Origin: Streptomyces sp. NBC_00358 | GTDB lineage: Bacteria > Actinomycetota > Actinomycetes > Streptomycetales > Streptomycetaceae | DNA length: 64,000 nucleotides | Reading direction: 5' to 3' | Assembly: GCF_036099295.1 (NCBI RefSeq) | Contig: NZ_CP107976.1 | Coordinates: 1,488,001-1,552,000, forward strand | Shown: positions 17,982-27,299 of the stretch, one piece after another | Numbering within the stretch: the stretch's first letter is position 1 | Layout of the letters: every line of letters starts with the position of its first letter | Notes under the pieces: model-generated | What the model was told of the DNA's origin: nothing | The model's input: the letters and a program-made list of their open reading frames with translations, nothing else | Database searches by the model: none | Translations under genes and position numbers: made by a program

Positions 17982-20057
17982 TCAGTTCCGTTCCCGGACC
18001 ATGAACTCGCACCACACGCACTTGCCGCCGCCACGGGCCTCGACACCCCAGACGTCGGTGAGGCGGTCGACGAGCAGCAGCCCACGGCCGGAGACACCGG
18101 ACTCGCCGGCCTCACGCCGGCGCGGCAGCGCGCTGGAGGAGTCCTCGACCTCGACGCGCAGTCTGCGCTGGGAGCCCGTCAGGACCCGCAGGGTGACGAT
18201 GGCCGAGCCCTCGGTGTGCATGAGGGCGTTGGTGATCAGTTCGTCGGCGACCAGCTCGATCTCGTCGGACCGGTCACGGGCTCCCCAGGCGCGGACCGCG
18301 GCCCGGATCATGTGGCGGGCCTCGATGAGCGCCTCGGGGTCACCGGGCGCCACATGCTGCTGGAGGCGTCCGCCCGCGCGCTGGTCGGTCCCCCCGTGGC
18401 GGCGCAGGAGCAGCAGGGCGACGTCGTCGTCGCCGCCGCGCTCCTCGGCCATGTCGATCAGCCGGTCGGCGAGGTCGTCGACGTCGTCCGGGCCGCCGCA
18501 GATGAGTTCCCCGAGGGTGCGCATGCCGTCGTCGAGATCGACGCCCGGCTCTTCGACGAGCCCGTCGGTGCACAGCAGCAGGGTCTGGCCGACGTCGAGT
18601 TCGACGCTGGTGACCGGGTATTCGAGGCGGCCGAACTCGGCGGACAGGCCGAGCGGCAGGCCGCCTTCCACCGGCAGCCGGCGGCACGTTCCGTCGGAGC
18701 GCCGGACCAGCGGGTCGATGTGGCCGGCCCGCACCATCTGCGCCACTCCGGTGGACAGGTCGATCTCGGCGTACAGGCAGGTCGCGAAGCGGTCGGTGTC
18801 GAGCTCGTCGAGGAAGACCGAGGCGCGGGCCATCACGGTGGCCGGGGTGTGACCCTCGGCCGCGTAGGCGCGCAGGACGATACGAAGCTGGCCCATGACG
18901 GCGGCGGCGTGGGTGTCGTGGCCCTGGACGTCGCCGATGACGGCACCGACCCGGCCGCCCGGCAGCGGGATCAGGTCGTACCAGTCGCCGCCGATGTCCC
19001 GGCCGAGGGAGGCGGAGCGGTAGCGGACGGCGATGTCGGCTCCGGCCACGCTGGGGATGGAGCGCGGCAGCATGGCCTGCTGGAGTCCCTGGGCGAGGTC
19101 CTTCTCCTGGTCGTAGAACATCGCCCGCTGGAGGCTCTGGGCGATGCTGCTGCCGAGCGCGAGGAGGACGTTGCGCTCGTCCTCGGAGAAGCCGTGCCGG
19201 TCGTTGTAGAGCAGGCCGATCGCGCCGATCGGACGGGCCTGCACGATGAGCGGCAGATACGCGGCCGAGGTGATCTTCAGACCGGTGATGTTCGGCCACA
19301 GGAGCGGGTACGACTCGGCGAACTCCTCGGGCGACTCGATGAAGTGCGGCGCGAGAGTCCGTACGACCTCGTTCATCGGGTACTGCGCGTCCAGGCGCGT
19401 GACCCGGGTGCCGGGGACGTAGCTGTGCTCGGGACCGGTGGCGACCATGCGGATGCGGCCGGCCTCCACCAGGCCCATGACCAGGCTGGCCGCCCCGAGG
19501 TGGGTGAGGCCGTGGGTGTCCTGCAGGACGTCGATGACGTCCTCGACGGTGCGGGCGTGGGCCAGCGCGGCCGTGGTCAGCTGGACGACGTTGGTCTGCT
19601 GGCGCCGTACCTCGTTCAGGGCCGCCTGTTCACGGCGGGCGGCGCTCTCGTCGAGCTCGTCGGTGGCGTCGCGGACGATGCCGATGATCCGGCGCGGCCG
19701 GCCGGTCTCGTCGCGACGGATGTAGCCCTGGGTGTGGGTCCAGCGCAGTGAACCGTCGCGGCGGCGGATGCGGAAGTAGGCGCCGTAGTTCTCGCTGCCG
19801 TCCTTGAGGGCGTGGGACACCATGGTGTCGAGACGCACGGCCTCGGTCGGCGGGACGCGCATGCCCAGGGTGGCGGGGTTGCCGTCGTATTCGTCCGGGC
19901 GCACGTCGAAGACCTCGTGGGCCTGGGCGTCCATCTGCATCAGACCGTTGTCCAGGTCCCAGTCGAAGCTGCCCATGCGGTTGAGCGCCAGGATCGGATC
20001 CGGGTGGGCTGGCCAGTCGTCCGGGAGTGACAGGGCGCTCGCTCCCCGATCAACCAT
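17982..20057 (-). CDS. PAS-GAF-SpoIIE phosphatase-HATPase regulator
   Basis: A 691-residue multidomain signalling protein typical of Streptomyces. It has an N-terminal PAS/PAC domain (about 20-135), a GAF domain (about 160-310), a PP2C-type SpoIIE phosphatase domain (about 330-540, with GGDWYDLIPLPGGRVGAVIGDVQGHD and LLLCTDGLVEEPG) and a C-terminal serine-kinase-like ATPase domain (about 570-690, with ELVADELITNALMHTEG). Such proteins are thought to act on anti-sigma/anti-anti-sigma partners. The metal-binding Asp residues (GD and DG) are present. Start ATG 20057. Confidence 0.93.
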   Translation of the reverse strand: MVDRGASALSLPDDWPAHPDPILALNRMGSFDWDLDNGLMQMDAQAHEVFDVRPDEYDGNPATLGMRVPPTEAVRLDTMVSHALKDGSENYGAYFRIRRRDGSLRWTHTQGYIRRDETGRPRRIIGIVRDATDELDESAARREQAALNEVRRQQTNVVQLTTAALAHARTVEDVIDVLQDTHGLTHLGAASLVMGLVEAGRIRMVATGPEHSYVPGTRVTRLDAQYPMNEVVRTLAPHFIESPEEFAESYPLLWPNITGLKITSAAYLPLIVQARPIGAIGLLYNDRHGFSEDERNVLLALGSSIAQSLQRAMFYDQEKDLAQGLQQAMLPRSIPSVAGADIAVRYRSASLGRDIGGDWYDLIPLPGGRVGAVIGDVQGHDTHAAAVMGQLRIVLRAYAAEGHTPATVMARASVFLDELDTDRFATCLYAEIDLSTGVAQMVRAGHIDPLVRRSDGTCRRLPVEGGLPLGLSAEFGRLEYPVTSVELDVGQTLLLCTDGLVEEPGVDLDDGMRTLGELICGGPDDVDDLADRLIDMAEERGGDDDVALLLLRRHGGTDQRAGGRLQQHVAPGDPEALIEARHMIRAAVRAWGARDRSDEIELVADELITNALMHTEGSAIVTLRVLTGSQRRLRVEVEDSSSALPRRREAGESGVSGRGLLLVDRLTDVWGVEARGGGKCVWCEFMVRERN

Positions 20058-20135
20058 GGGGCCACCATGCCAGTATTTGCCCGATTATTCGACTTCTGGG
20101 GAGCCCGGTTCGGGGCTCCCCGGACGAGCGGGCGT

Positions 20136-21470
20136 TCACCTGCCGAGGGCCACGGCCGAGACGTCGAAGACACTGTCCGGACCGGTCTGCTCGTCGGGGA
20201 TCAGCCCGCCGCCGTCGGGCGGGTCGGGGCTGTCCGGGACGGTGTCCTCGGTGGGCGTGCCCGGCTCCTCCGACGGGACCTCCGGTGCGGAGGGCTCCTC
20301 GGAGCCTGTCGGGTCGGGAGCGGCCGTGTCCGTGGGCGGGGCGGTGTTCCCGCCCGAGGGGGCCGGGGTGGTCCGCGGACCGGTCGTCGGGGCTGCCGTG
20401 ACGGTGGCCGTGGGGCAGTCCGAGGGACGGCCGGCCGGGGGCGCGGACCGGCCCGGCCCGGACACGTCCATGGCGGCCCCGTCGGTCGGCGTTCCGGTGG
20501 GCGTGGTGCCGGGCCCGGCGGTCTCGCCCGGGGCGCTCTCCCCCGTCCCCGGTGACGGCGTCGTGGTCGCGGTCGCGGTCGGCGTGACGCAGTCGGACGC
20601 CGAGGCCTCCGGGGACGGGCTGCGCCCACCGGGCGAGGCGCTGGAGGAGGGGTCGTGCGGGGACGCGGAGTCGTGCGGGCCCGGGGTCGGGCCGTCGGGC
20701 GGGGGGACGACATGGTCGTGACGGTGTCCGTCGTGCCCGACCGGCCGTTCGATCCAGGTGTTGTCACCGACGTCGACGATCGTGATGTCGGTGATCACGT
20801 CGGGCGCCGGGGTCACCATGACGACCTGGGCGGGCCGGTATCCGCGCCAGGACCTGCCCCGGGTACCCGGGTTCCCGTCGACCACGACGGGCGGGCCGAG
20901 CGGGTTGCCGCAGGCGCAGCGGACCCGGGGGACGCCCCGGTTGTCGACGAGGACGGCCGTACCGGCCTGGAGCACGGCCTGGAATCCGGTCGCCCGCCCG
21001 TCGCCGAATCCATGGTTCGTGACACGGGTGTCGGCGCGCAGGACGACCGGGGTGAGCTGGCGCAGATAGTCCGGGACGGACGCCGTGGCGATCCCGGAGA
21101 CCTCGCCGAAGGCCCGCGCCCCGGCCCGGTCGGCGTCGAGGTAGCGGATCTGCTTCTCGACATCGCAGCTACCGGCGTTCCGGGTGCCGCCGTAGAGGCC
21201 CGGTGTGGCGCCCGAGAGGGTGCGCACCTGAGGTGAGCCGGTGGGCGCCGACTGCGGCGTTCGGGTGACGGGCGGCCGGGACGCGGTGGAGGTGTCGGTG
21301 GACGCCGTGAAGGGGTCCGGGCCCCGGTCCGCGACGGGCTGGAGGAACAGCTCACCGCCGGTCGAGCCGTTCGATGCCTGGCCCCTGTCACCGCTGTCAC
21401 AGCCCGCGACGACGAGGAGTACCGCCGCGAACGCGCAGGCCGCGACAAGGGTCCTGGAGGGTATGTGCAC
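20136..21470 (-). CDS. Putative lipoprotein with Pro/Thr-rich tail (DUF6777-like)
   Basis: A 444-residue exported protein. The signal peptide ends in a good lipobox (LLVVAGC). A conserved globular part (about 45-270) resembles Streptomyces DUF6777-type proteins, with an even spread of charged residues and paired cysteines (VRCACG). The last 170 residues are a low-complexity Pro, Thr, Ser, Gly and Glu tail, probably wall-spanning or exposed. I chose GTG 21470 because GGGAG sits six bases upstream and the signal peptide then begins correctly. The function is unknown. Confidence 0.75.
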   Translation of the reverse strand: MHIPSRTLVAACAFAAVLLVVAGCDSGDRGQASNGSTGGELFLQPVADRGPDPFTASTDTSTASRPPVTRTPQSAPTGSPQVRTLSGATPGLYGGTRNAGSCDVEKQIRYLDADRAGARAFGEVSGIATASVPDYLRQLTPVVLRADTRVTNHGFGDGRATGFQAVLQAGTAVLVDNRGVPRVRCACGNPLGPPVVVDGNPGTRGRSWRGYRPAQVVMVTPAPDVITDITIVDVGDNTWIERPVGHDGHRHDHVVPPPDGPTPGPHDSASPHDPSSSASPGGRSPSPEASASDCVTPTATATTTPSPGTGESAPGETAGPGTTPTGTPTDGAAMDVSGPGRSAPPAGRPSDCPTATVTAAPTTGPRTTPAPSGGNTAPPTDTAAPDPTGSEEPSAPEVPSEEPGTPTEDTVPDSPDPPDGGGLIPDEQTGPDSVFDVSAVALGR

Positions 21471-21587
21471 CACGTTCTCCCGTTCGTCCCGGGCAGTCGG
21501 TGCACCATTCTCTGCGTCACCCTCTTGGCGCACGCAAGCGGAGATCGGTCACCCAGCGTCACAATGGTGGAGAGAGGAGCACGCGCC

Positions 21588-23021
21588 ATGGAGTGGTTCA
21601 CCGCATCCGGCTACTGGCTCAGCCGTCTGATCTTCCAGCGGGCTCTGGCCGTGCTGTATCTCGTCGCGTTCCTGGGCGCGGCCCTGCAGTTCCGCGCGCT
21701 GATCGGGGAACGCGGGATGCTGCCCGTGCCCCGTTTCGTGCGGCGGGTGGCGTTCCGTGAGGCGCCCAGCGTGTTCCAGCTGCGCTATTCGGACCGCTTC
21801 TTCGCCGTCTGGTGCTGGACGGGGTGCGCGGTCTCGGTGGCGTTGATCGCGGGTCTCGACGGGCGGCTGCCGCTCTGGGGCGGGATGCTGCTGTGGCTGG
21901 TCCCGTGGGCCCTGTACCTGTCGGTCGTCAATGTCGGCCAGACCTGGTACTCGTTCGGCTGGGAGTCCCTGCTCCTGGAGGTGGGCTTCCTCGCGGTGTT
22001 CCTCGGCAACGACGAGGTGGCGCCGCCGGTCGTCGTGCTGTTCCTCATGCGGTGGGTGCTGTTCCGCGTGGAGTTCGGCGCGGGGCTGATCAAGATGCGG
22101 GGCGACGCCTGCTGGCGGAAGCTGACCTGTCTCTATTTCCACCATGAGACCCAGCCGATGCCGGGTCCGCTGAGCTGGTTCTTCCACCATCTGCCCGGAC
22201 CGTTCCACCGTGTCGAGGCGGCCGCGAACCACTTCACGCAACTCGTGCTGCCCGTGCTGCTGTTCACTCCGCAGCCGGTCGCGACGGCCGCGGCCTCGCT
22301 GATGATCCTCACCCAGTTGTGGCTGGTCCTGTCCGGCAACTTCTCCTGGCTGAACTGGACGACGATCGTGCTGGCGCTGAGCGTGGTGGAGCTTCCGGCC
22401 GAGGCGCCTCGGGTCGCCGCGGCGCCGCTCTGGTACGAGGTGCTCGTCCTGGTGGTGGCCGCGGGCCTGCTGGCCCTGAGTTACCGTCCGGCCCGCAATC
22501 TCGTCTCCCGGCGCCAGGTCATGAACCGCTCCTTCGACCCGCTCCACCTGGTCAACACCTACGGGGCGTTCGGCAGTGTCAGCCGGGTGCGGCACGAGGT
22601 GGTCATCGAGGGCACGTCGGACGAGGTGCCGCGCGAGGACGCGGACTGGCGCGCCTACGAGTTCAGGGGCAAGCCCGGCGATCCGCGCCACTGGCCGCGC
22701 CAGTTCGCGCCGTACCATCTGCGGCTCGACTGGCTGATGTGGTTCGTGGCGCTCTCTCCCGGCTACGCCGGAACCTGGTTCTCGGCATTGGTGGAGAGGC
22801 TCCTGGAGAACGACCGTGACACCCTGCGACTGCTGCGCCGCTCCCCGTTCCCCGCCGACGCGCCGCCCCGCTACATCCGCGCCCGCCTCTTCCGCTACCG
22901 GTACACGACCTGGCGGGAACTGCGGGAGACGGGCGCGTGCTGGCATCGGACGTACGTACGCGACTTCCTCCCGCCGACGCGGCTGGAGGGCGCGGTCGAG
23001 CGGCGGATTCCGCACGGGTGA
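21588..23021 (+). CDS. Lipase maturation factor (LMF1) family membrane protein
   Basis: A 477-residue protein with about eight predicted membrane helices in the first 330 residues and a soluble C-terminal domain. It carries LMF-family signatures: NVGQTWYSFGWESLLLE, the FRVEFGAGLIKMRGD block with CW..LTCLYFHHETQPMP, and VNTYGAFGSV near residue 320. In animals this family helps lipases fold; the bacterial role is unknown. ATG 21588 has AGAGGAG eight bases upstream. It is divergent from the lipoprotein gene and ends in a hairpin shared with the convergent fucose operon. Confidence 0.9.
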   Translation: MEWFTASGYWLSRLIFQRALAVLYLVAFLGAALQFRALIGERGMLPVPRFVRRVAFREAPSVFQLRYSDRFFAVWCWTGCAVSVALIAGLDGRLPLWGGMLLWLVPWALYLSVVNVGQTWYSFGWESLLLEVGFLAVFLGNDEVAPPVVVLFLMRWVLFRVEFGAGLIKMRGDACWRKLTCLYFHHETQPMPGPLSWFFHHLPGPFHRVEAAANHFTQLVLPVLLFTPQPVATAAASLMILTQLWLVLSGNFSWLNWTTIVLALSVVELPAEAPRVAAAPLWYEVLVLVVAAGLLALSYRPARNLVSRRQVMNRSFDPLHLVNTYGAFGSVSRVRHEVVIEGTSDEVPREDADWRAYEFRGKPGDPRHWPRQFAPYHLRLDWLMWFVALSPGYAGTWFSALVERLLENDRDTLRLLRRSPFPADAPPRYIRARLFRYRYTTWRELRETGACWHRTYVRDFLPPTRLEGAVERRIPHG

Positions 23022-23031
23022 CGCTCCGGCG

Positions 23032-23067
23032 GCCCACGGGGGCCCGCAGACCTGCGGGGCCGTGGGC
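23032..23067. terminator. Hairpin between convergent genes
   Basis: GCCCACGG with an inner CCCGCAG pairs with CTGCGGG and CCGTGGGC, with one small internal bulge. It lies between the stop codons of two convergent genes, so it is likely a bidirectional terminator. Confidence 0.65.
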
Positions 23068-23072
23068 ATGGA

Positions 23073-23912
23073 TCAGACGCGGTAGACGCGGGCGGCCGTG
23101 GCGGTGAAGACGGACCGGCGCTCGGTCTCGTCCAGGTGCGCCGTCAACTGCTCCGCCGCCCTGAGGACTTGGCCGTAGGTCGCGGCGAGCGTGCACACCG
23201 GCCAGTCGGAGCCGAACATCGTCCGGTCGGGGCCGAAGGCCTCCAGGACCGTGTCGGCGTACGGCCGCAGGTCCTCGGGGGTCCACCGCGCGGGGTCCGC
23301 CTCGGTGACCATTCCGGAGAGCTTGCACACCGTGTTGGGCAGCTCGGCCAGGACGCGGACCGCGCCCGCCCAGGGTTCCAGGGCGCCGGTCACTATCGGC
23401 GGCTTGCCCAAGTGGTCCAGCACGAAGGTCAGTCCGGGGTGGTCGGCCGCCGTCCGCGCACAGGTGGCCAGTTGACTGGGCAGGACGACCAGGTCGTAGA
23501 CCAGCCCCGCGTCCGCGACGGCGGCCAGTCCGCGCCGCACGTCCGGCCGCAGCAGCCATCCGGGGTCGCGCTCGCCCTGGACCTGGTGGCGGATGCCCCG
23601 GAGGAGACGGCCTCCGGGCACCTCCCGCAGCCGTGCGAGCTCGTCGGCGACGTCCGGCCGGGTCAGGTCCGTCCACCCGACGACGGCCGCCACCAGACGG
23701 CTCTCCTCCGCGAGGGCGAGGAGTTCCGGCGTCTCCTCGGCCACGGTGACCGTCTGGACGACGACGGTGCGGTCCACCCCGGCGGCGTCCGCCTCCGGCG
23801 CGAGATCGGTCATGCCGAAGTTCCGCCGCAGGGGCCGGAGTTCGGGGCCGGTGATCCAGTCCTGGTCGCGGACGGACAGGTCCCAGACGTGATGGTGCGC
23901 GTCGACGGTCAC
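23073..23912 (-). CDS. Amidohydrolase, probable L-fuconolactonase
   Basis: A 279-residue TIM-barrel hydrolase of the amidohydrolase-2 family. The metal-binding DAHHHVWD motif is at the N-terminus, followed by GIRHQVQGE, FVLDHLGKP and the terminal FGSDWPVC with its catalytic Asp. In non-phosphorylative L-fucose breakdown this enzyme opens L-fucono-lactone to L-fuconate. ATG 23912 overlaps the stop of the upstream aldo/keto reductase gene by four bases (ATGA), which makes it the last gene of a four-gene coupled operon. Operon context, rather than sequence alone, is what assigns the substrate. Confidence 0.88.
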   Translation of the reverse strand: MTVDAHHHVWDLSVRDQDWITGPELRPLRRNFGMTDLAPEADAAGVDRTVVVQTVTVAEETPELLALAEESRLVAAVVGWTDLTRPDVADELARLREVPGGRLLRGIRHQVQGERDPGWLLRPDVRRGLAAVADAGLVYDLVVLPSQLATCARTAADHPGLTFVLDHLGKPPIVTGALEPWAGAVRVLAELPNTVCKLSGMVTEADPARWTPEDLRPYADTVLEAFGPDRTMFGSDWPVCTLAATYGQVLRAAEQLTAHLDETERRSVFTATAARVYRV

Positions 23913-24895
23913 GGCGGATCCCGTACGGGGAGGGGTGCGGCGTCGGGCAGCAGGCCCTCCGCGTGCAGCTCCCGCCAGAAGTCAGGGGGTACGGGCGTCG
24001 CGAACGACCGCGCGCAGTCGCGGACCTCGGCCGCCGAGCGGGCGCCGGCCAGGACGCTCACCACTGCCGGGTGGGCGGCCGGGAAGGCGAGGGCGGCGGC
24101 GCGCAGGGTGGTGCCGTGCCGCTCGGCGACCGCCTTCAGACGCAGGGCGCGCGAGATCAACTCGTCCGGCGCCGCAGCGTAGTTGTAGGTCGCTCCTGGC
24201 CCCGGGTCGGCCAGCAGACCGGAGTTGAAGGCGCCGCCGATGACGACGGAGGTGCCGCGGTCCTGGGCGGCGGGAAGCAGTTCGGTGAGGGCGCCGTGAT
24301 CCAGGAGGGTGTAGCGGCCCGCGCACAGCACCACGTCGACGTCCGTGTCGCGGACGAACCGGGTGAGCATCCCGGTCTGGTTCATTCCCGCGCCGATCGC
24401 GCCGACCACGCCCTGCGAGCGCAGTTCCTCCAGTGCGGGGTAGCCCTCGCGGAATGCCTGCTCGGCGTGGTCGTCGGGGTCGTGCAGATAGACGACGTCC
24501 ACCCGGTCGAGGCCGAGCCGTTCGAGGCTGGCGTCCAGGCTCCGCCGTACGCCGTCGGCACTGAAGTCCCAGACGCGGTGGTGCGTGGCGGGCACCGCGA
24601 AGCCGTCGGCCAGGTCGTCGCCGCCCGCTTCCACGGGTTCCAGGAGGCGCCCCACCTTGGTCGAGAGGGTGTACTCGGCGCGGGGCCGGTCGCGCAGGGC
24701 CGCGCCCAGGCGGCGTTCGGAGAGGCCGAGGCCGTAGTGCGGGGCGGTGTCGAAGTAGCGGATGCCGCTCGTCCAGGCGGCGTCGACCGCCTCGTACGCC
24801 TGCTCGTCGGTGACCTCGGTGTACAGGTTGCCGATCCCGGCGGCGCCGAAGGCCAGCCCGCTCACGCGGACGCCGCTCCTGCCGAGGGGGTTCAC
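23909..24895 (-). CDS. Aldo/keto reductase, probable L-fucose dehydrogenase
   Basis: A 328-residue NAD(P)-dependent aldo/keto reductase. The catalytic tetrad residues are visible: Asp and Tyr in YFDTAPHYGLGLSE, Lys in STKVGRLL, and His in VDVVYLHDPDD. The subgroup resembles D-threo-aldose/L-fucose 1-dehydrogenases. Start GTG 24895 (VNPLG) overlaps the stop of the upstream SDR gene by four bases (GTGA). In the pathway it oxidises L-fucose to the lactone that the downstream hydrolase opens. Confidence 0.88.
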   Translation of the reverse strand: MNPLGRSGVRVSGLAFGAAGIGNLYTEVTDEQAYEAVDAAWTSGIRYFDTAPHYGLGLSERRLGAALRDRPRAEYTLSTKVGRLLEPVEAGGDDLADGFAVPATHHRVWDFSADGVRRSLDASLERLGLDRVDVVYLHDPDDHAEQAFREGYPALEELRSQGVVGAIGAGMNQTGMLTRFVRDTDVDVVLCAGRYTLLDHGALTELLPAAQDRGTSVVIGGAFNSGLLADPGPGATYNYAAAPDELISRALRLKAVAERHGTTLRAAALAFPAAHPAVVSVLAGARSAAEVRDCARSFATPVPPDFWRELHAEGLLPDAAPLPVRDPP

Positions 24896-25656
24896 CGGAC
24901 ATCCGGGCGCGGCCGCAGCCCCTGCATCCCGCCGTCCACCGCGAGCGCCGTGCCGGTGGTCGATCCGGACAGCGGGCTCGCCAAATAGGCGATGGCACCC
25001 GCGACTTCGGATGCCGACACCAGGCGGCCGGTGGGCTGGCGGGCCTCCAGGGCGGCACGCTCGGCGGCCGGATCGGGCGCGGCGTCCAGGAGCCGGCCCA
25101 CCCACGGGGTGTCCACCGTGCCGGGGTTGACGCAGTTGACGCGGATGCCTTCGCGGACGTGGTCGGCTGCCATGGCGAGGGTGAGCGCGTGGACGGCGCC
25201 CTTGGACGCCGAGTACAGCGCCCGCTGGGGCAGGCCCGCGGTGGCCGCGACCGAGCAGGTGTTCACGATCGCCGCGTGCCCGGACTCACGCAGGTGGGGC
25301 AGGGCGGCGCGGGTCGTCCGCACGACGCCGAGGACGTTGACGTCCAGGACACGGTGCCATTCCTCGTCGTCGTTGTCCTCGACGCCGCCGCGGGCGCCGA
25401 TGCCCGCGTTGTTGACCAGGATGTCGAGGCCGCCGAGGACCGCGACCGCCTCGGCCACCGCTGCCCGTACGGAGGCGTCGTCGGTGACGTCGGCGCGGTG
25501 GCCGGTCAGCGGTTCGCCGACGGACGACGGATCGAGGTCGAGGACCGCGACCCGGGCGCCGCGGGCGGCGAGGAGGTCGGCGGTGGCCCTGCCGATCCCC
25601 GAAGCACCCCCGGTCACCAGCGCCTTGAGCCCTCCGAGTTCCTGATGGCCCGTCAT
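24892..25656 (-). CDS. Short-chain dehydrogenase, probable 2-keto-3-deoxy-L-fuconate dehydrogenase
   Basis: A 254-residue classical SDR. It has TGGASGIG (cofactor loop), an acidic NAD-selecting residue in LDLD, NNAG, the catalytic Ser in NTCSVAA and YSASK, and a C-terminal DGGMQG. Operon position suggests oxidation of 2-keto-3-deoxy-L-fuconate after dehydration of L-fuconate. ATG 25656 overlaps the dehydratase stop (ATGA) like the other two junctions. ATG 25665, three codons earlier, is preceded by GGACAGG and is also possible. Confidence 0.88.
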   Translation of the reverse strand: MTGHQELGGLKALVTGGASGIGRATADLLAARGARVAVLDLDPSSVGEPLTGHRADVTDDASVRAAVAEAVAVLGGLDILVNNAGIGARGGVEDNDDEEWHRVLDVNVLGVVRTTRAALPHLRESGHAAIVNTCSVAATAGLPQRALYSASKGAVHALTLAMAADHVREGIRVNCVNPGTVDTPWVGRLLDAAPDPAAERAALEARQPTGRLVSASEVAGAIAYLASPLSGSTTGTALAVDGGMQGLRPRPDVR

Positions 25657-27017
25657 TTCCGGCATGCGACCTGTCCTTTCCCGTTGTCGATGTCCCGCCG
25701 GGCCCGGTCCGCGGCCCAGAAGGTGCCGCCCGGGTAGGTGAACTCCGCGACGGAACCGGGCCGCATGGCGGCGGAGAAGCCCGGTGCCGTGGGCGCCGTG
25801 TAGTGGCCGTCGCGGATCACCACGGGTTCGGCGAAGTGGTCGTGCAGGTGGTCGACGTACTCGATGACGCGGTCGTCGGTGGTGCCCGACAGGGCGACGA
25901 AGTCGAACATCGAGAGGTGCTGGACGAGTTCGCACAGGCCCACACCCCCGGCGTGCGGGCAGACGGGCACGCCGAACTTGGCCGCGAGGAGCAGGATGGC
26001 GAGGTTCTCGTTGACACCGCCGACGCGCGCCGCGTCGATCTGGACGATGTCGACGGAGCCCGCCTGGAGAAGCTGTTTGAAGACGACGCGGTTCTGCGCG
26101 TGCTCGCCGGTGGCGACCTTGACGGGGGCGACCGCGCGGCGCACGGCGGCGTGGCCGAGGATGTCGTCGGGGCTGGTCGGCTCCTCGATCCAGTAGGGCC
26201 CGAACTCGGCGAGCGCGTTGGTCCAGGTGATCGCCTCGTCCACGTCCCAGCGCTGGTTGGCGTCGATCGCGATCCTGATGTCCGGGCCCACCGCCGCGCG
26301 GGCGACGCGGCAACGGCGCACGTCGTCCGCGAGATCCGCGCCCACCTTCAGCTTGATCTGCCGGAATCCCCCGGCGACCGCCTCGGCGGCGAGACGGGTG
26401 AGCTTCTCGTCGCTGTAGCCGAGCCAGCCGGGTGAGGTGGTGTACGCGGGATAGCCCCGCGCGCGCAGGGCCGCGGCGCGTTCCGCGGCCCCTTCCCGGC
26501 CCCGGCGCAGCAGTTCCAGCGCCTCCTTCGGTGTCAGCGCGTCCGTGAGGTAGCGGAAGTCGACCTGGCCGACGAGCCAGGCGGGATCGGCGTCCGCGAG
26601 CAGCCGCCACAGCGGCTTGCCGGCGCGTCTGGCCGCCAGGTCCCACCCGGCGTTGACGACGGCGCCGATCGCCATGTGCATCACGCCCTTCTCGGGGCCG
26701 AGCCAGCGCAACTGGCTGTCGCCCACCAGGTCCCGGGAGAGCGAGCCGGGGTCGGCGCACAGTTCGTCGACGGACCGGCCGACCACATGTCCCCGCAGCG
26801 CGTCGATCGCGGCGACCTGGACGTCGTTGCCCCGCCCGATGGTGAAGGCGAAACCGTGCCCCTCGGCTCCGTCGGCCGCGTCGGTGCGCAGGACGACGTA
26901 CGCCGCCGAGTAGTCGGGGTCCGGATTCATCGCGTCCGAGCCGTCGAGCTCGCGTGACGTGGGGAATCGGATGTCGTAGGTGTCGACCGCGGTGATACGC
27001 GCGGGGCTCGGGGACAC
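25653..27017 (-). CDS. Enolase-superfamily L-fuconate dehydratase
   Basis: A 454-residue mandelate-racemase-type enolase. The catalytic base Lys lies in QIKLKVG and the three metal ligands in [18 protein letters not shown] and [16 protein letters not shown] motif matches the His-Asp dyad region of L-fuconate dehydratases. It converts L-fuconate to 2-keto-3-deoxy-L-fuconate. GTG 27017 is the likely start, as it gives the usual N-terminus ([30 protein letters not shown] is characteristic when read with its gaps at residues 8-37). It is the first gene of the coupled four-gene operon, divergent from a FadR-type regulator. No sugar transporter gene is adjacent. Confidence 0.92.
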   Translation of the reverse strand: MSPSPARITAVDTYDIRFPTSRELDGSDAMNPDPDYSAAYVVLRTDAADGAEGHGFAFTIGRGNDVQVAAIDALRGHVVGRSVDELCADPGSLSRDLVGDSQLRWLGPEKGVMHMAIGAVVNAGWDLAARRAGKPLWRLLADADPAWLVGQVDFRYLTDALTPKEALELLRRGREGAAERAAALRARGYPAYTTSPGWLGYSDEKLTRLAAEAVAGGFRQIKLKVGADLADDVRRCRVARAAVGPDIRIAIDANQRWDVDEAITWTNALAEFGPYWIEEPTSPDDILGHAAVRRAVAPVKVATGEHAQNRVVFKQLLQAGSVDIVQIDAARVGGVNENLAILLLAAKFGVPVCPHAGGVGLCELVQHLSMFDFVALSGTTDDRVIEYVDHLHDHFAEPVVIRDGHYTAPTAPGFSAAMRPGSVAEFTYPGGTFWAADRARRDIDNGKGQVACRK

Positions 27018-27040
27018 GGGAGGCCTTTCGGTCGGTCCTC

Positions 27041-27080
27041 GTCGGGCGTTGTCGAGCGAAGTCGGGCGTTGTCGCACGGG
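27041..27080. repeat. 20-bp tandem repeat in the fucose promoter region
   Basis: Two head-to-tail units begin with the identical 14-mer GTCGGGCGTTGTCG (27041 and 27061) and then diverge. They lie just upstream of the dehydratase start, in the divergent promoter region. Confidence 0.6.
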
Positions 27081-27242
27081 GTGGTGGCGACCAGGTCGGG
27101 CGCGAAGGACTTGGGAGCGTGCCGGGCGGGAGGGTCGGTCGGCGGTCCCGCTGCCGACCGGGACGAATATTTATCAGACCACTTCGCGACACGGACACCC
27201 GTCGGCACGAACTTTCGCCGATTTTCCCGCGCATTGACTCAC

Positions 27243-27257
27243 AGTGGTCCGACCACT
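27243..27257. promoter_or_regulatory. Operator palindrome for the FadR-type regulator
   Basis: AGTGGTC-C-GACCACT is a perfect 7-bp dyad around one central base and fits the TGGTnnnACCA layout of FadR-subfamily operators. It lies 43 bases before the regulator start, in the divergent region of the fucose operon. A half-site GACCACT recurs at 27177-27183. Assignment to the adjacent regulator is inferred from position. Confidence 0.7.
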
Positions 27258-27299
27258 CCTCTTAGACTGCCGCGCACCCCGGCGACAGGAGAACACGGC